Source: Nonomuraea basaltis (GTDB lineage: Bacteria; Actinomycetota; Actinomycetes; Streptosporangiales; Streptosporangiaceae). Taken from it: a DNA stretch of 54,026 nucleotides. This document shows positions 18,515 to 27,514 of this stretch, piece by piece. The translations under genes were made by a program, and so were the position numbers. The notes under the pieces are model-generated. The model did no database searches. It had not been told where the DNA came from and worked only from the letters and a program-made list of their open reading frames with translations. Every line of letters begins with the position of its first letter. Positions within the stretch are counted from its first letter, which is position 1. The stretch covers positions 1 through 54,026 of the forward strand of contig NZ_VCJS01000076.1 of assembly GCF_005893125.1 (NCBI RefSeq), given 5' to 3'.

Positions 18515-18547
18515 ACACCGTGTGGCGGCCGAGCCGCCACACGGTGT
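18515..18547 (-). terminator. perfect 15-bp hairpin terminator
   Basis: ACACCGTGTGGCGGC at 18515-18529 pairs exactly with 18533-18547 across a 3-nt loop (CGA). It begins 4 bp beyond the stop of the SRPBCC gene and closes the MFS - carotenoid oxygenase - SRPBCC operon. Confidence 0.8.
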
Positions 18548-18551
18548 TCGT

Positions 18552-18992
18552 TCAGGCGCTCTCGGCGGCCTTCTTGAGGTGGTCGAGCCAGGCGCCCAGC
18601 GACCCGTCGAGCGCGGCCCGCATGCCCTCGATGTCGGCGCGGACCGGATCGCCGTCCCAGGACTCCTCGGTGTGTACGCGGACCACGCCGTTCTCCTCAT
18701 GGAACGTCCACAGGTGGAGGCCGGTGATGCCGTGGGCCGGGCCACCCCACAGAATGCGATTCGGCGCCTCGACCACGTGGACGGTGGAGTCGATGTCCAG
18801 CCCGAAGGTGCTCCAGTGGAAGACGGCGCCGGGGACGAGTGCGCCGTCGGCGCGGGCGGCCGTGATGTCGGACTGCCACGCCGGCCAGGCGGGCACGTCG
18901 GTGTGCAGGTCCCAGACCCGCTGGAGCGGGGCGTCGATGGTGATGTCGCGGCGGACGACGACGGGGGCGTCATGGTCGATTGCGGTGATCAC
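18552..18992 (-). CDS. SRPBCC (polyketide cyclase/START-like) family protein
   Basis: 146 residues: VVRRDITIDAPLQRVWDLHT opens the typical fold, followed by WPAWQSDITAA, a central FHWSTFGLDIDSTV and the closing helix SLGAWLDHLKKAA. These proteins bind small hydrophobic molecules in a cavity. The start overlaps the stop of the carotenoid oxygenase gene by 4 bp, so the two are made together, which suggests a role in handling an apocarotenoid-like ligand (inference). Confidence 0.88.
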   Translation of the reverse strand: MITAIDHDAPVVVRRDITIDAPLQRVWDLHTDVPAWPAWQSDITAARADGALVPGAVFHWSTFGLDIDSTVHVVEAPNRILWGGPAHGITGLHLWTFHEENGVVRVHTEESWDGDPVRADIEGMRAALDGSLGAWLDHLKKAAESA

Positions 18993-20338
18993 AGGGAGTC
19001 CTCCTGGTCGGCGATCCAGTGGCCGTGGATGCCCGCCGGGACGCGGCGGGGCAGTTCGACGGTGGCGATGGGGGCGTTGTGCAGGTTGCTCGCGTCCAGC
19101 ACGAGCAGTTGGGAGGCGTCGGCCCTGAGGTCGCTGACGATGGTGAGCAGGTAACCCTCGTCCTCGCCGGTGCCGCCCTCGGCCGGGACGAACACCGCCT
19201 CACCGGGCATGCGGTCCGCGCCGTGGGCGAGCAGTTGCCGCTCGCCGGTGACGGTGTCGAACTTGATCGTCGAGTAGCCGTCCAGGCCGGCGCCCGGGAA
19301 GGCGATGGCGTAGCTGTAGCGGTTGTAGCTCCCGGTATGGGCGTCGTTGATGCTGGGGAACTCGGTGACCAGGCTGTCCAGGGGCTCGTCGGTGGCCTTT
19401 CCGGTGGCGGGGTCCAGGATCCAGCGGTGGAGGGTCGCTCCGGCGTTCGGGGTGGGGCCGTACCCCGGGGCGCCGATCCACCACTTCCACGACGACTCCC
19501 AGCCCGCGCGGTCGTAGCGCGGCCCTTCGATCACGACGCGTCCCTGCTGGTCGGCGTAGGCGTTGGTGACGTGCAGCAGCGCGGCCACGTCCACCTCGAA
19601 CCAGGTGACCTCCGCAGGGCCCGAGCGCGGCAGGACGCCGATGCGCGGCGTGTACGTATCGCTCCACCGGTACGGGATGCCGGAGTGCTCGGCCGGGTCG
19701 AACACCACGGGGAAGTTGAGGAAGACGGCGTGGTCCGCGGTGATGGCGAAGTCGTGCATCAGCGACGGACCCGAGCCGTCGACGACCTCGGAACGGATGA
19801 TCTCGCCCGCGGCCGAAGCCACGAAGTAGGTCAGATAGGGCGGGAACGGGCTGTAACTCAAGAAGTGCAGCTCACCGGTGACCGGGTCCTGCTTGGGGTG
19901 GGCGGTCATCGCGCTGGTCAGCTTGCCGCCGAAGTCGTAGGGGCCGATCGTGTCCAGCTCCGCGCTGACCTCCCAGGGCAGGTTGGCCTCCTGCAGCGCC
20001 AGATAGCGGCCGCCGTGGAAGATGATGTTGGTGGCGGCCGCGCTGACCTCCAGCTCCGTCCCGGTGAACGGCACACCGTCCAGATAAGGGGTACGCACCC
20101 AGCGGTTGCGGTACCACTCGGCCCGCCCCTGGGACAGGCGTACGCCGTGCAGCATGCCCGCGCCGCGGAACCAGTGCGAAGGGGTGACGCCCGGTTGGGG
20201 ATTGTGGCCGTTGCGGAGGTAACGCCCGTTCAGTTCCGGCGGCAGCGTGCCGTGAACGGTCAGCTCGCGGGCGGTGATCTCGTCGGGAACGGGTGAGTAA
20301 TGGCCGCTGATGTACGGCTTGGGAAGGTCGGTGCTCAT
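18989..20338 (-). CDS. carotenoid cleavage oxygenase
   Basis: 449 residues, normal for the family. The seven-bladed propeller start is visible as YISGHYSPVPDEITARELTV and LPPELNGRYLRNGHNPQP. The iron-binding His residues fit TAHPKQD (about 147), LMHDFAIT (about 200), LLHVTNAY (about 260) and GIHGHWIAD near the C-terminus. It splits a carotenoid or stilbene-like double bond with O2. ATG 20338 has AAAGGA upstream. It lies 14 bp after the MFS gene and overlaps the SRPBCC gene, so it is the middle gene of a three-gene operon. Confidence 0.93.
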   Translation of the reverse strand: MSTDLPKPYISGHYSPVPDEITARELTVHGTLPPELNGRYLRNGHNPQPGVTPSHWFRGAGMLHGVRLSQGRAEWYRNRWVRTPYLDGVPFTGTELEVSAAATNIIFHGGRYLALQEANLPWEVSAELDTIGPYDFGGKLTSAMTAHPKQDPVTGELHFLSYSPFPPYLTYFVASAAGEIIRSEVVDGSGPSLMHDFAITADHAVFLNFPVVFDPAEHSGIPYRWSDTYTPRIGVLPRSGPAEVTWFEVDVAALLHVTNAYADQQGRVVIEGPRYDRAGWESSWKWWIGAPGYGPTPNAGATLHRWILDPATGKATDEPLDSLVTEFPSINDAHTGSYNRYSYAIAFPGAGLDGYSTIKFDTVTGERQLLAHGADRMPGEAVFVPAEGGTGEDEGYLLTIVSDLRADASQLLVLDASNLHNAPIATVELPRRVPAGIHGHWIADQEDSL

Positions 20339-20352
20339 CGAGCGGATTCCTT

Positions 20353-21670
20353 TCAGTTTCTGATGGTGACGAACGCGAGGAGTACGGTCAGCAGAGTGAT
20401 CACGGCGGAGGCCAGGAAGGCGGAACCGTACCCGCCCGCGGCGGAGACGGCGGTGAGGACGGCCAGGCCGATCGCCCCGCCGATCTGACGGGTGGCGTTG
20501 ATCAGCCCACCGGCCAGGCCGCTGTCAGCGGCCGGGACGCCCGCCGACGAGAGCACGGTGAGCTGGACGAACGCCATCCCCAGCCCGGCGCCCACCAGGA
20601 GCGAGGGGCCGAGCAGGTCGAGGAGAAAGGTGCCGTCTTCGGGCGCCCTGGAGAGCCACGCCAGCCCGGCGGCGAGCAAGATCAGCGCACCGGCCAGCAC
20701 GGACCGCGTGGACAGCCGACCCGCCAGCCATGGGGTGATCCAGGAGGCCACGGTGATCGTCAGGGCGAGCGGCAGCTGGGTGAGCCCCGCCTCCATCGGG
20801 GTGTATCCGAGCACCCTTTGCTGGTAGAGCGGCAGGAAGAAGAACAGTCCGAGCCAGACCGCGCCCAGCAGCGCCATCAGCAGGTTCGCCGCGCCCACCG
20901 CGCCCACCGCGAAGATCCGTGCCGGCACGAGCGCGTCGGCCGTCCGCCGCTGGAGGACGACGAAGATCAGCAGGAGCATGAGTCCGGCGACCAACCCGGG
21001 CCACGAGCCGGACAGTCCATAAGTGAGGGCGACCAGGCCGGCCGTCACCGTCAGCGCTCCACCGAGGTCGAGACGGCCACCGCGCGGCCGGTCGGTGGCG
21101 ACCAGCACCCAGGTGGCGATCATCACGGCGACGGCGACGGGGATCATGACGAAGAACACCGAACGCCAGCCGTAAAGACCGCTGAGCAGCCCGCCCAGCA
21201 GAACACCCGCTGCGCCGCCCGACCGCGCCCCACACGCCCAGCGCGGTGCCGCGCCCGCTCCCCTCGGGGAAAATGGTCAGCACCAGAGCCAGCGCGGTCG
21301 GCGCGAGCAGCGCCGCCCCCACCCCCTGGGCCGCCCTCGCGGCGATCAGCATCGCGGCCCCTGGAGCCAGTCCCGCGGCCAGGGAAGACAGCGTGAACAG
21401 GCCGGCGCCAAGCAGGAAGACGCGGCGCAGGCCGTAGACGTCACCTGATCGGCCGCCGAGCAGCAGCAGCGCGCCGAACACCAGCACATAGGCGTTGACC
21501 ACCCACGACAACCCCGCCGATGAGAGTCCCAGGCCGGTGCGGATCTCCGGAAGTGCGACGTTCACGATGGAGGTGCTCAGCACGACGAGGAACTGGGCGG
21601 TCGCCAGGGCCGCCAGCGGCAACCACGCTCTGGATCGGATGGGCGGCTCTTCGAGTCGGGGGCCGTTCAT
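20353..21670 (-). pseudogene. MFS drug/metabolite transporter (DHA2-like) with one frameshift
   Basis: From ATG 21670 the frame encodes membrane helices starting LPLAALATAQFLVVLSTSIV with motif A-like LGGRSGDVYGLRRVF, then breaks. At 21218-21220 the GGG run on the coding strand has one extra G; with GG the frame reads GAVGGAAGVLLGGLLSGLYG and joins the intact second half (VFFVMIPVAVAVMIATW) to the stop at 20353, giving 438 residues. A proton-driven exporter is expected. It leads the operon with the carotenoid oxygenase. Error or recent inactivation cannot be told apart here. Confidence 0.85.
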
Positions 21671-21851
21671 GACGCAAAGGTCGCATCGCCGCTTCCGCGC
21701 TCGCGTCGGTAGAAATCGCCTAAGCAATGCGAGCGCCTACGGCGGCCATACCGGCCTGGGGGTTCCTCGGACCGCCGACTGCCTACGGCCGGCACTGACT
21801 AGGCGATAGTCACCGACGCGATGGTCTGCGGCCTGGGAACACGCTGTGCTC
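21671..21851. promoter_or_regulatory. divergent intergenic region
   Basis: 180 bp between the MFS operon and the small membrane protein/multicopper oxidase genes must hold both promoters. The sequence is slightly less GC-rich around 21720 and 21810 (CTAGGCGATAGTC), but I cannot name the boxes with confidence. Confidence 0.3.
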
Positions 21852-22088
21852 ATGCAAACGAAGGAAACTCCGACATCAGAGCTCCCGCCGCAGGAAACCG
21901 TTACCGAACCCACGCCGTACGAGCCCGACAAGAAGGACAAGCACGGCAAGAAGCGCATGGCCAAGCGTCGTGCCGCCAAGGGCCTGGCCTGGTTCGCCCT
22001 GATCTTCATCGCAGTGTTGGTGCTGTCCGAGCCTTGGCTGCTGCTGCCGGCGGCGGCCATGCTCGTCGCGATCAGTCTGTGGGACTGA
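21852..22088 (+). CDS. small basic membrane protein, 78 aa
   Basis: ATG 21852 (an in-frame GTG lies 6 bp earlier). A charged N-terminal half rich in Lys, Glu and Pro (YEPDKKDKHGKKRMAKRR) is followed by two hydrophobic runs (LAWFALIFIAVLVLSEPW and LLLPAAAMLVAISLW). No family known to me. It ends 6 bp before the multicopper oxidase start, so it probably works with that protein, perhaps in its membrane assembly or copper supply (inference). Confidence 0.75.
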   Translation: MQTKETPTSELPPQETVTEPTPYEPDKKDKHGKKRMAKRRAAKGLAWFALIFIAVLVLSEPWLLLPAAAMLVAISLWD

Positions 22089-22094
22089 CGCCCG

Positions 22095-24017
22095 ATGTTC
22101 GAGCCCCTCTTCCTCACCGACATGGTCCTTGCCCTCGCGGTCATGACCGTGGCCATGATCACGGGCAGGCGCGCGGGGCGGTTGCTCAGCCGTCCCGCCG
22201 ACACGCAGCGCGCGCTGCTTCGCCTGGCTCTGGCGCTGTACGGCATGGCGGCCCTGATCTTGATCCGCCTGGTCGTGGTGGGTCTGATCGGCACCGGCGG
22301 GCTGTCGCTGACCACCTCTCGCCTCAGCTTCGAAGTTCTCCTGGCGGCCGTGCCGGCTGCCGTGGCCATGGTCGCGGTATGGCGGGGATGGTCGCCGGAG
22401 AGGATCTCCATGGCCGCCCACGCCACCGCCGTGGGTGGAGCGCTGTCAGCAATCTGGTTGTACATCCCGTTCGCCCAGGCCAGCCCGCTGATCGCATTGA
22501 TCGCCTCACTACTGGCGATGGGGATGTCTGTTGCGCTCGCACGATGGCGGGCGGCCGGTTCGCGCGGCTCGCGCGCGCCCTGGCTCACGCTCCTGTCCCT
22601 GCTGGTGCCCGCCATCGCGCTGGGCCTGGCCTACCAGGACAACCAGACGGCGATGTCGATGGACTGGGGCGGCGGCGCCGTACCCGCTCATGACCATCAT
22701 TCCGCCGGCGCCCGCAGCGTCGAGCAGCTCACCGGCCCGCGCGACGGAACACCAGACGCCCGCTTCACCTTGACGGCCGCGCAGGGCAAGGTCCGCCTGG
22801 CCTCCGGCCGTCAGGTCGACGCACTGACCTTCAACGGCCAGTCTCCGGGACCGGCGATCCGGGTACTTCAGGGACGGCTCGTCGAGGTGACCCTGGTCAA
22901 CGTCGACGTCCGCGAGGGGGTGACGGTGCACTGGCACGGCGTCGACGTGCCCAACGCCGAGGACGGCGTGCCCGGGGTCACCCAGGAGGCCGTCATGCCG
23001 GGCGGCCGGCACGTCTACCGGTTCGTCCCCGATCGCCCGGGCACCTTCTGGTACCACACCCACCGAGACTCGTCCAAGACCGTGGAGCGGGGCCTGTTCG
23101 GCGCCCTGATCGTCGAGGACGATCATCAGGCGCCAGAGAAGACAGCGTCCGAGAAGGTGGTGTTCACCCACCTGTGGCCGGGTGCCGACGATCCGATCCC
23201 CGCCTTCGACACCGCCGACCAGCCCAGCAAGCAGGCCGTCGCCGCGGGCGAGCCGGTCCTGCTCAGGTTCGTCAACAGCTCGGAGGAGCCGCAGCGCCTG
23301 CACCTCAGCGGCGTGGCGTACACGGTGACCGCCATCGACGGAAACCAGGTTCAGGGAGGCATCCCGGTGCCCTCGGGAACCGACCTGCTGCTGGCCGCGG
23401 GCGGACGCTACGACGCCGCCTTCACCATGCCGGACGGCACCGTCACCGTGTCGCTCGACACCGCCGAGTTCCCGGGCAACGCCGCCCTCGCCTTCAGCCC
23501 CACCGGGCAGAGCCCACCCGCCGCACTCGGCGCCGGGCCACTGTTCGACCCGCTCACCTACGGCACGGGCACACCGCCCGCTCAGGAGCACTACGACCGC
23601 ACCTTCGACATCGGACTGGACGACGGATTCGGCTTCGCGCAGGGCCGGTTCAACTACGTGAGCAGCTCGATCAACGGCCGCCTCTATCCCGCGGTGCCCA
23701 TGCTGATGGTCGACGAGGGCGACCGGGTCAAGGTCCGTATCAGCAACCGCAGCCTCATCGATCATCCGATGCACCTGCATGGGCACCGCGTGCGAGTGCT
23801 GTCCCGCAACGGCGTCCCGTCCACCGGCAGCCCGTGGTGGACGGACACACTCAACGTGGCGCCGGGTGAGGTGTTCGAGGTCGCCTTCACCGCCGACAAT
23901 CCCGGCCTGTGGATGGATCACTGCCATAACTTCAAACACGCGTCCGAAGGCATGATCATGCACCTGGGGTACGCGGACGTCACCACCCCTTACACCGAAG
24001 ACCACATCCCCGAATGA
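22095..24017 (+). CDS. membrane-fused multicopper oxidase
   Basis: 640 residues. The first 190 form about six membrane helices (for example FLTDMVLALAVMTVAMITG, LYGMAALILIRLVVVGLIG). A soluble His-rich linker (AHDHHSAG) follows, then a full multicopper oxidase. Copper ligands: HWHG near 279, WYHTH near 318, HPMHLHGH near 556 and HCHNFKHASEGM near 608, so the type 1 and trinuclear sites are complete. Such enzymes oxidise metals or phenolics with O2 outside the membrane. The membrane-first layout is unusual compared with ordinary soluble or Tat-exported enzymes. Confidence 0.92.
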   Translation: MFEPLFLTDMVLALAVMTVAMITGRRAGRLLSRPADTQRALLRLALALYGMAALILIRLVVVGLIGTGGLSLTTSRLSFEVLLAAVPAAVAMVAVWRGWSPERISMAAHATAVGGALSAIWLYIPFAQASPLIALIASLLAMGMSVALARWRAAGSRGSRAPWLTLLSLLVPAIALGLAYQDNQTAMSMDWGGGAVPAHDHHSAGARSVEQLTGPRDGTPDARFTLTAAQGKVRLASGRQVDALTFNGQSPGPAIRVLQGRLVEVTLVNVDVREGVTVHWHGVDVPNAEDGVPGVTQEAVMPGGRHVYRFVPDRPGTFWYHTHRDSSKTVERGLFGALIVEDDHQAPEKTASEKVVFTHLWPGADDPIPAFDTADQPSKQAVAAGEPVLLRFVNSSEEPQRLHLSGVAYTVTAIDGNQVQGGIPVPSGTDLLLAAGGRYDAAFTMPDGTVTVSLDTAEFPGNAALAFSPTGQSPPAALGAGPLFDPLTYGTGTPPAQEHYDRTFDIGLDDGFGFAQGRFNYVSSSINGRLYPAVPMLMVDEGDRVKVRISNRSLIDHPMHLHGHRVRVLSRNGVPSTGSPWWTDTLNVAPGEVFEVAFTADNPGLWMDHCHNFKHASEGMIMHLGYADVTTPYTEDHIPE

Positions 24018-24019
24018 TG

Positions 24020-24050
24020 GCCGGCCTCCTCGTCCGGAGGACGGGCCGGC
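24020..24050 (+). terminator. hairpin terminator of the oxidase operon
   Basis: GCCGGCC at 24020-24026 pairs with GGCCGGC at 24044-24050, and inner TCCTC/GAGGA bases extend the stem, starting 2 bp after the stop codon. Confidence 0.6.
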
Positions 24051-24065
24051 GGAACCTCGCCGCAG

Positions 24066-24250
24066 TCAACCTGGACCTAGGCGAGCCGGTTCATGTCCTT
24101 TCGTCACCTCATGGAGGAGCGGCAGCCCATCGAGGTATCGTCCGAGTTCGGCGACGACCAGGGCGCCCATGCGGTGCATCTCGGTGCTCGCCGACCCGGC
24201 GATGTGCGGTGTGAGCTGGACGTTGGGCAGGGTGAAAGCGGCGAGCCGGG
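24066..24250 (-). pseudogene. D-2-hydroxyacid dehydrogenase, C-terminal fragment
   Basis: The frame contains LPNVQLTPHIAGSASTEM then MGALVVAELGRYLDGLPLLH and a stop at 24066. The TPHIAG motif carries the catalytic His of the D-isomer 2-hydroxyacid dehydrogenases, and the tail is the usual family end. The NAD-binding GxGxxG part and the N-terminus are missing. A LacI operator lies about 90 bp upstream of the fragment, so the lost gene may have belonged to the same regulon. Confidence 0.65.
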
Positions 24251-24338
24251 TGGCAGCGGCCACGAAGATCGGCTGGACGGACCTGCTGATCACCCGAAGT
24301 CGCCGGGGAGTGCGCCGTGACGCGGTCCAGCTGTGATC

Positions 24339-24352
24339 GTGAATCGATTCAC
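24339..24352. promoter_or_regulatory. LacI-type operator 1
   Basis: Perfect 14-bp palindrome GTGAATCGATTCAC, identical to operator 3 at 25607. It lies between the lacI stop and the dehydrogenase remnant, facing the latter. Confidence 0.75.
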
Positions 24353-24436
24353 GGATCAGCATGGCGCAACCATAGTGACGATGTTGCGGCGGTGTCAACA
24401 GTCGGTTACGGACGTCTGGCGCTCCGTGTGATCGTT

Positions 24437-25477
24437 TCACGCGAGGGGGAGGGAGGTCGCGCGGACTACCAGCTCGGGCTCGAAACGTCCCTTCGTGTCC
24501 TGCTCACTCTCCATGCCGAGCAGGATCCGCACGGCGCTGGCGCCGAGCGCCGCGGAGGGGTGCCGGATGGTCGTGAGCGGCACGATCGCGAAGTCGGCGA
24601 ACTCTATGTCGTCGTAGCCGACCAGCGAGAGATTCTCCGGCACCTTGATCCCGCCCACGATCAGCCCGTGCAGCAGGCCCAGGGCGAGCAGGTCGTTGCC
24701 CGCGACGATCCCGTCGGGGAAGGTGGACGCCGAGCGCCGGAGCAGCGTCCGGGCGACCGCCTCGCCGACCTTCGCGGTCTGCACCTGGATGCGGATGATC
24801 TCAATGGAGGCCGACGCCGGGAACCCGTCTACGGCTCGCTTGGCTCCCGCCAGTCGCAGGTCGACGTGAGGGTGTGCGCCGCCCACGAAAACCAGGCGCC
24901 GCCGGCCCTGGGCGAGCAGGTGCGCAGCCGCGAGATAGCCGCCCCGCTCGTTGTCGCCCGAGATCGCCGGGTAGCTGTGCGGGCCGGGGGCGACGCCGAC
25001 GAGGACGAACGGGGTGCCCCGGCTCCTCATCCCGAGCAGCTCCGCGGGGACGTCGCCGACAGGGGCGGCGATGATGCCGCTCACCTGCTGAGATTCGAAG
25101 AACTTCAGGTAGGCGCGCTCGCGCGCGGAGCTCTCGTCGCTGTTGGCGACGAGGATGAAGCGGCCGTGCGCGGCGGCCTCCGCCTCCGCGCCCGCTGCGA
25201 GCTCTGCGTAGACGGGGTTGCTCATGCTGGAGACGAGCAGCCCCAGCGCCAGGCTGTGGCCGACCCGGAGCCGCCGAGCCGCTTCGTTGCCGACGTACCC
25301 CAGCTCGTCCGCGGCCGCGAGGACGCGCCGGCGCAGGTCGGGCGAGACCCGGTTCGGCTGCGTGAAGGTATAGGAGACGGTCGCTCGCGAGACCCCCGCG
25401 CGTTCCGCTACGTCTCCGACCGTGGCGGCGGCGGAATCCCCGGCCTGCGTCTGCTCCGGCACCGGTCCAGAGGTCAT
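24437..25477 (-). CDS. LacI-family repressor of the sugar importer
   Basis: 346 residues from ATG 25477, chosen for AGGAG at about 6 nt; longer starts exist. N-terminal helix-turn-helix and hinge: TVGDVAERAGVSRATVSYTF, then RRVLAAADELGYVGNEAARR. The C-terminal two-lobed sugar-binding domain follows (LGLLVSSMSNPVYAELAAGA; DGIVAGNDLLALGLL; LVGYDDIEFADF). It is divergent from the ABC genes, with operators in the space between, so it most likely represses both itself and the importer until its sugar binds. Confidence 0.93.
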   Translation of the reverse strand: MTSGPVPEQTQAGDSAAATVGDVAERAGVSRATVSYTFTQPNRVSPDLRRRVLAAADELGYVGNEAARRLRVGHSLALGLLVSSMSNPVYAELAAGAEAEAAAHGRFILVANSDESSARERAYLKFFESQQVSGIIAAPVGDVPAELLGMRSRGTPFVLVGVAPGPHSYPAISGDNERGGYLAAAHLLAQGRRRLVFVGGAHPHVDLRLAGAKRAVDGFPASASIEIIRIQVQTAKVGEAVARTLLRRSASTFPDGIVAGNDLLALGLLHGLIVGGIKVPENLSLVGYDDIEFADFAIVPLTTIRHPSAALGASAVRILLGMESEQDTKGRFEPELVVRATSLPLA

Positions 25478-25523
25478 CGCACTCCTCACTGACATGTCCA
25501 CCAGATGCGAGCCTAGTGCATCC

Positions 25524-25537
25524 GTGAATGGATTCAC
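25524..25537. promoter_or_regulatory. LacI-type operator 2
   Basis: GTGAATGGATTCAC differs from the perfect palindrome by one base. It lies 47 bp upstream of the lacI start, suggesting autoregulation. Confidence 0.75.
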
Positions 25538-25565
25538 GAAAACGCCCTGGAGAGCTGCAACTCCG

Positions 25566-25594
25566 TTGACACGGGTTGGGCGGACGCGTAATCT
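25566..25594 (+). promoter_or_regulatory. sigma-70-like promoter of the ABC operon
   Basis: TTGACA at 25566-25571 and TAATCT at 25589-25594 are 17 bp apart. The predicted start of transcription falls just before operator 3, so bound LacI would block it. Confidence 0.6.
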
Positions 25595-25606
25595 GCCCGA
25601 AACACC

Positions 25607-25620
25607 GTGAATCGATTCAC
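25607..25620. promoter_or_regulatory. LacI-type operator 3
   Basis: Perfect palindrome GTGAATCGATTCAC immediately downstream of the -10 box of the ABC operon promoter, identical to operator 1. Confidence 0.8.
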
Positions 25621-25709
25621 GATCTAGAACGAGCGGTCCCTATGACGGCCGCGATCATCCCCTCTTCCTCCTCCAAACGCGATCAGGTCACCTGCGAGAG
25701 GAGTCACAC

Positions 25710-26663
25710 GTGGCTTTGCCGCATGCGACGACGACACCACCTGACGTGCGCGAGCCTGCCGCGCAGGTCTCACCAGGCCCGGTGCCGAAGGCCCGCCGCA
25801 AGGTCGGGGTGCGCGCGCCGTGGTGGTTCGTCGTCCCGGCGATCTCGATCTACCTGTTCATCGTCGTCGTGCCTAGTGCCAACGGCGCGCTGTTCTCTTT
25901 CACCGACTGGAACGGCCTGCGTCCCGACTGGTCCTTCGTCGGCCTCGAGAACTTCGCCACCGTCTTCTCCGATCGGACGGCGCGTGACGCGCTGGTCAAC
26001 ACACTGGTTCTGGCGGCGGTGGCCATGGTCGTCCAGAACGTCGTCGGCCTGCTGCTGGCCCTCGGCGTGAACTCCATGGTCAAGAGCCGCTACGTGCTCC
26101 GGGTGATCTTCTTCGCGCCGGTGGTGCTCACGCCGCTGGTGGCCGGGTACGTGTGGAGCTTCCTGCTGTCGCCCGACGGCGCCGTCAACGACGCGCTGCG
26201 CGCCGTGGGACTGGGCGGCCTGGCGCACGACTGGCTCGGCGATCCCGACACGGCGCTGTACGCGATCGTCCTGGAGATCGTCTGGCAGTTCGCCGGCTAC
26301 TCCATGGTGATCTACCTGGCCGGGCTGCAGGCGATCCCCGCCGAGGTGCTGGAGGCGGCGACCATCGACGGCGCGGGGGCCTGGAGCAAGTTCCGCCGTG
26401 TCGTGCTGCCGCTGCTCAACGGCGCGGTCGTGATCAACGTGATGCTCTGCCTGATCGGCGGGCTCAAGCAGTTCGACCAAGTCATGGCCATGACCGGCGG
26501 CGGTCCCGGCACCGCGACCGAGTCGATCTCGACGGCGATCTACAAGAGCGCGTTCTCGCTCGGCGACTTCCCGTTCTCGATCGCCCTGGCCGTCGTCATG
26601 ACCGTGGTCATCGCGGTCCTGGCCGCCGTGCAGTTCCGCCTGACGCAGAGGAAGGCCTCCTGA
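25710..26663 (+). CDS. sugar ABC transporter permease (MalF type)
   Basis: 317 residues from GTG 25710 behind GAGAGGAG. Six membrane helices are expected; the first is FVVPAISIYLFIVVVPSANG. The EAA loop that docks the ATPase reads LEAATIDGAGAWSKFRRVVL near residue 215. It forms the importer channel with the next gene, which it overlaps by one base (TGATG). No ATPase gene is present in the operon; a shared MsiK-like subunit is likely. Confidence 0.95.
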   Translation: MALPHATTTPPDVREPAAQVSPGPVPKARRKVGVRAPWWFVVPAISIYLFIVVVPSANGALFSFTDWNGLRPDWSFVGLENFATVFSDRTARDALVNTLVLAAVAMVVQNVVGLLLALGVNSMVKSRYVLRVIFFAPVVLTPLVAGYVWSFLLSPDGAVNDALRAVGLGGLAHDWLGDPDTALYAIVLEIVWQFAGYSMVIYLAGLQAIPAEVLEAATIDGAGAWSKFRRVVLPLLNGAVVINVMLCLIGGLKQFDQVMAMTGGGPGTATESISTAIYKSAFSLGDFPFSIALAVVMTVVIAVLAAVQFRLTQRKAS

Positions 26664-27487
26664 TGCACGCGCGCTACACCTGGCGGACGCTGACGCGCGA
26701 GGCGACGCTGATCCTGCTCGCGCTGGTCTTCCTCGTGCCGCTCGTCGGCCTGCTCAACGTGTCGCTGAAGCCGCAGGACAGCCAGACCAGCGCGCTGGCC
26801 TTCGAGTTCCCGCCCACGTTCGACAACTACGCCCAGGCCTGGGACCAAGCCAGCCTCGGCGCGGCGCTGGCCAACAGCTTCGCCATCACGGCCGTCAGCG
26901 TCGTCTTGATCATCGCCTTCGCGGCGACGGCCGCCTACCCGCTGGCCCGCGTGACCCGTGGGTGGTCGCGGTACACGTTCTATTTCGTCATCGGGGGCCT
27001 GCTCGTCCCCGGCCAGCTCGCCCTGCTGCCGCTGTACGCGTCCATGCGCGACTTCGGCCTGCTCGGCTCGCTCTGGTCGGTGATCCTGATCAACGTCGGC
27101 CAGCAGATGCCGTTCTCGGTGTTCCTCTACACGATGTTCCTGCGCGAGCTGCCGCTCGACTACGAGGAGGCCGCGCTGCTGGACGGCTGCGGGCCGCTGC
27201 GGTCGTTCATGACCGTGGTGTTCCCGCTGCTGCGCCCGGTCACCGGCACCGTGGTGATCCTCAACGCGGTGGGCATCTGGAACGAGTTCTTCACCCCGCT
27301 GCTGTATCTGGGCGGCAGCGACAACACCACGGCCCCGGTGGCGATCTACGGGTTCGTCAGCCAGTACGTATCGCAGTGGCCCCTCATCTTCGCCGGCCTG
27401 GTGATCAGTGTGATCCCCATCCTCGTCGTCTACTTCGCTCTGCAGAAGCACATCATCAAGGGCTTCGCCGGCGGCCTCAAAGGCTAG
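26663..27487 (+). CDS. sugar ABC transporter permease (MalG type)
   Basis: 274 residues from ATG 26663. Helices such as ATLILLALVFLVPLVGLLNV and YTFYFVIGGLLVPGQLALLP, and the EAA loop YEEAALLDGCGPLRSFMTVV. A typical second permease of a carbohydrate importer. It ends 27 bp before the binding-protein gene. Confidence 0.95.
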   Translation: MHARYTWRTLTREATLILLALVFLVPLVGLLNVSLKPQDSQTSALAFEFPPTFDNYAQAWDQASLGAALANSFAITAVSVVLIIAFAATAAYPLARVTRGWSRYTFYFVIGGLLVPGQLALLPLYASMRDFGLLGSLWSVILINVGQQMPFSVFLYTMFLRELPLDYEEAALLDGCGPLRSFMTVVFPLLRPVTGTVVILNAVGIWNEFFTPLLYLGGSDNTTAPVAIYGFVSQYVSQWPLIFAGLVISVIPILVVYFALQKHIIKGFAGGLKG

Positions 27488-27514
27488 TACCCCCCACCTC
27501 GATCGGAGTTTGTC

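Noticed and set aside
22509..24005. 498-residue minus-strand frame opposite the multicopper oxidase
   Set aside because: The plus strand carries all copper motifs; the antisense frame has no conserved features.
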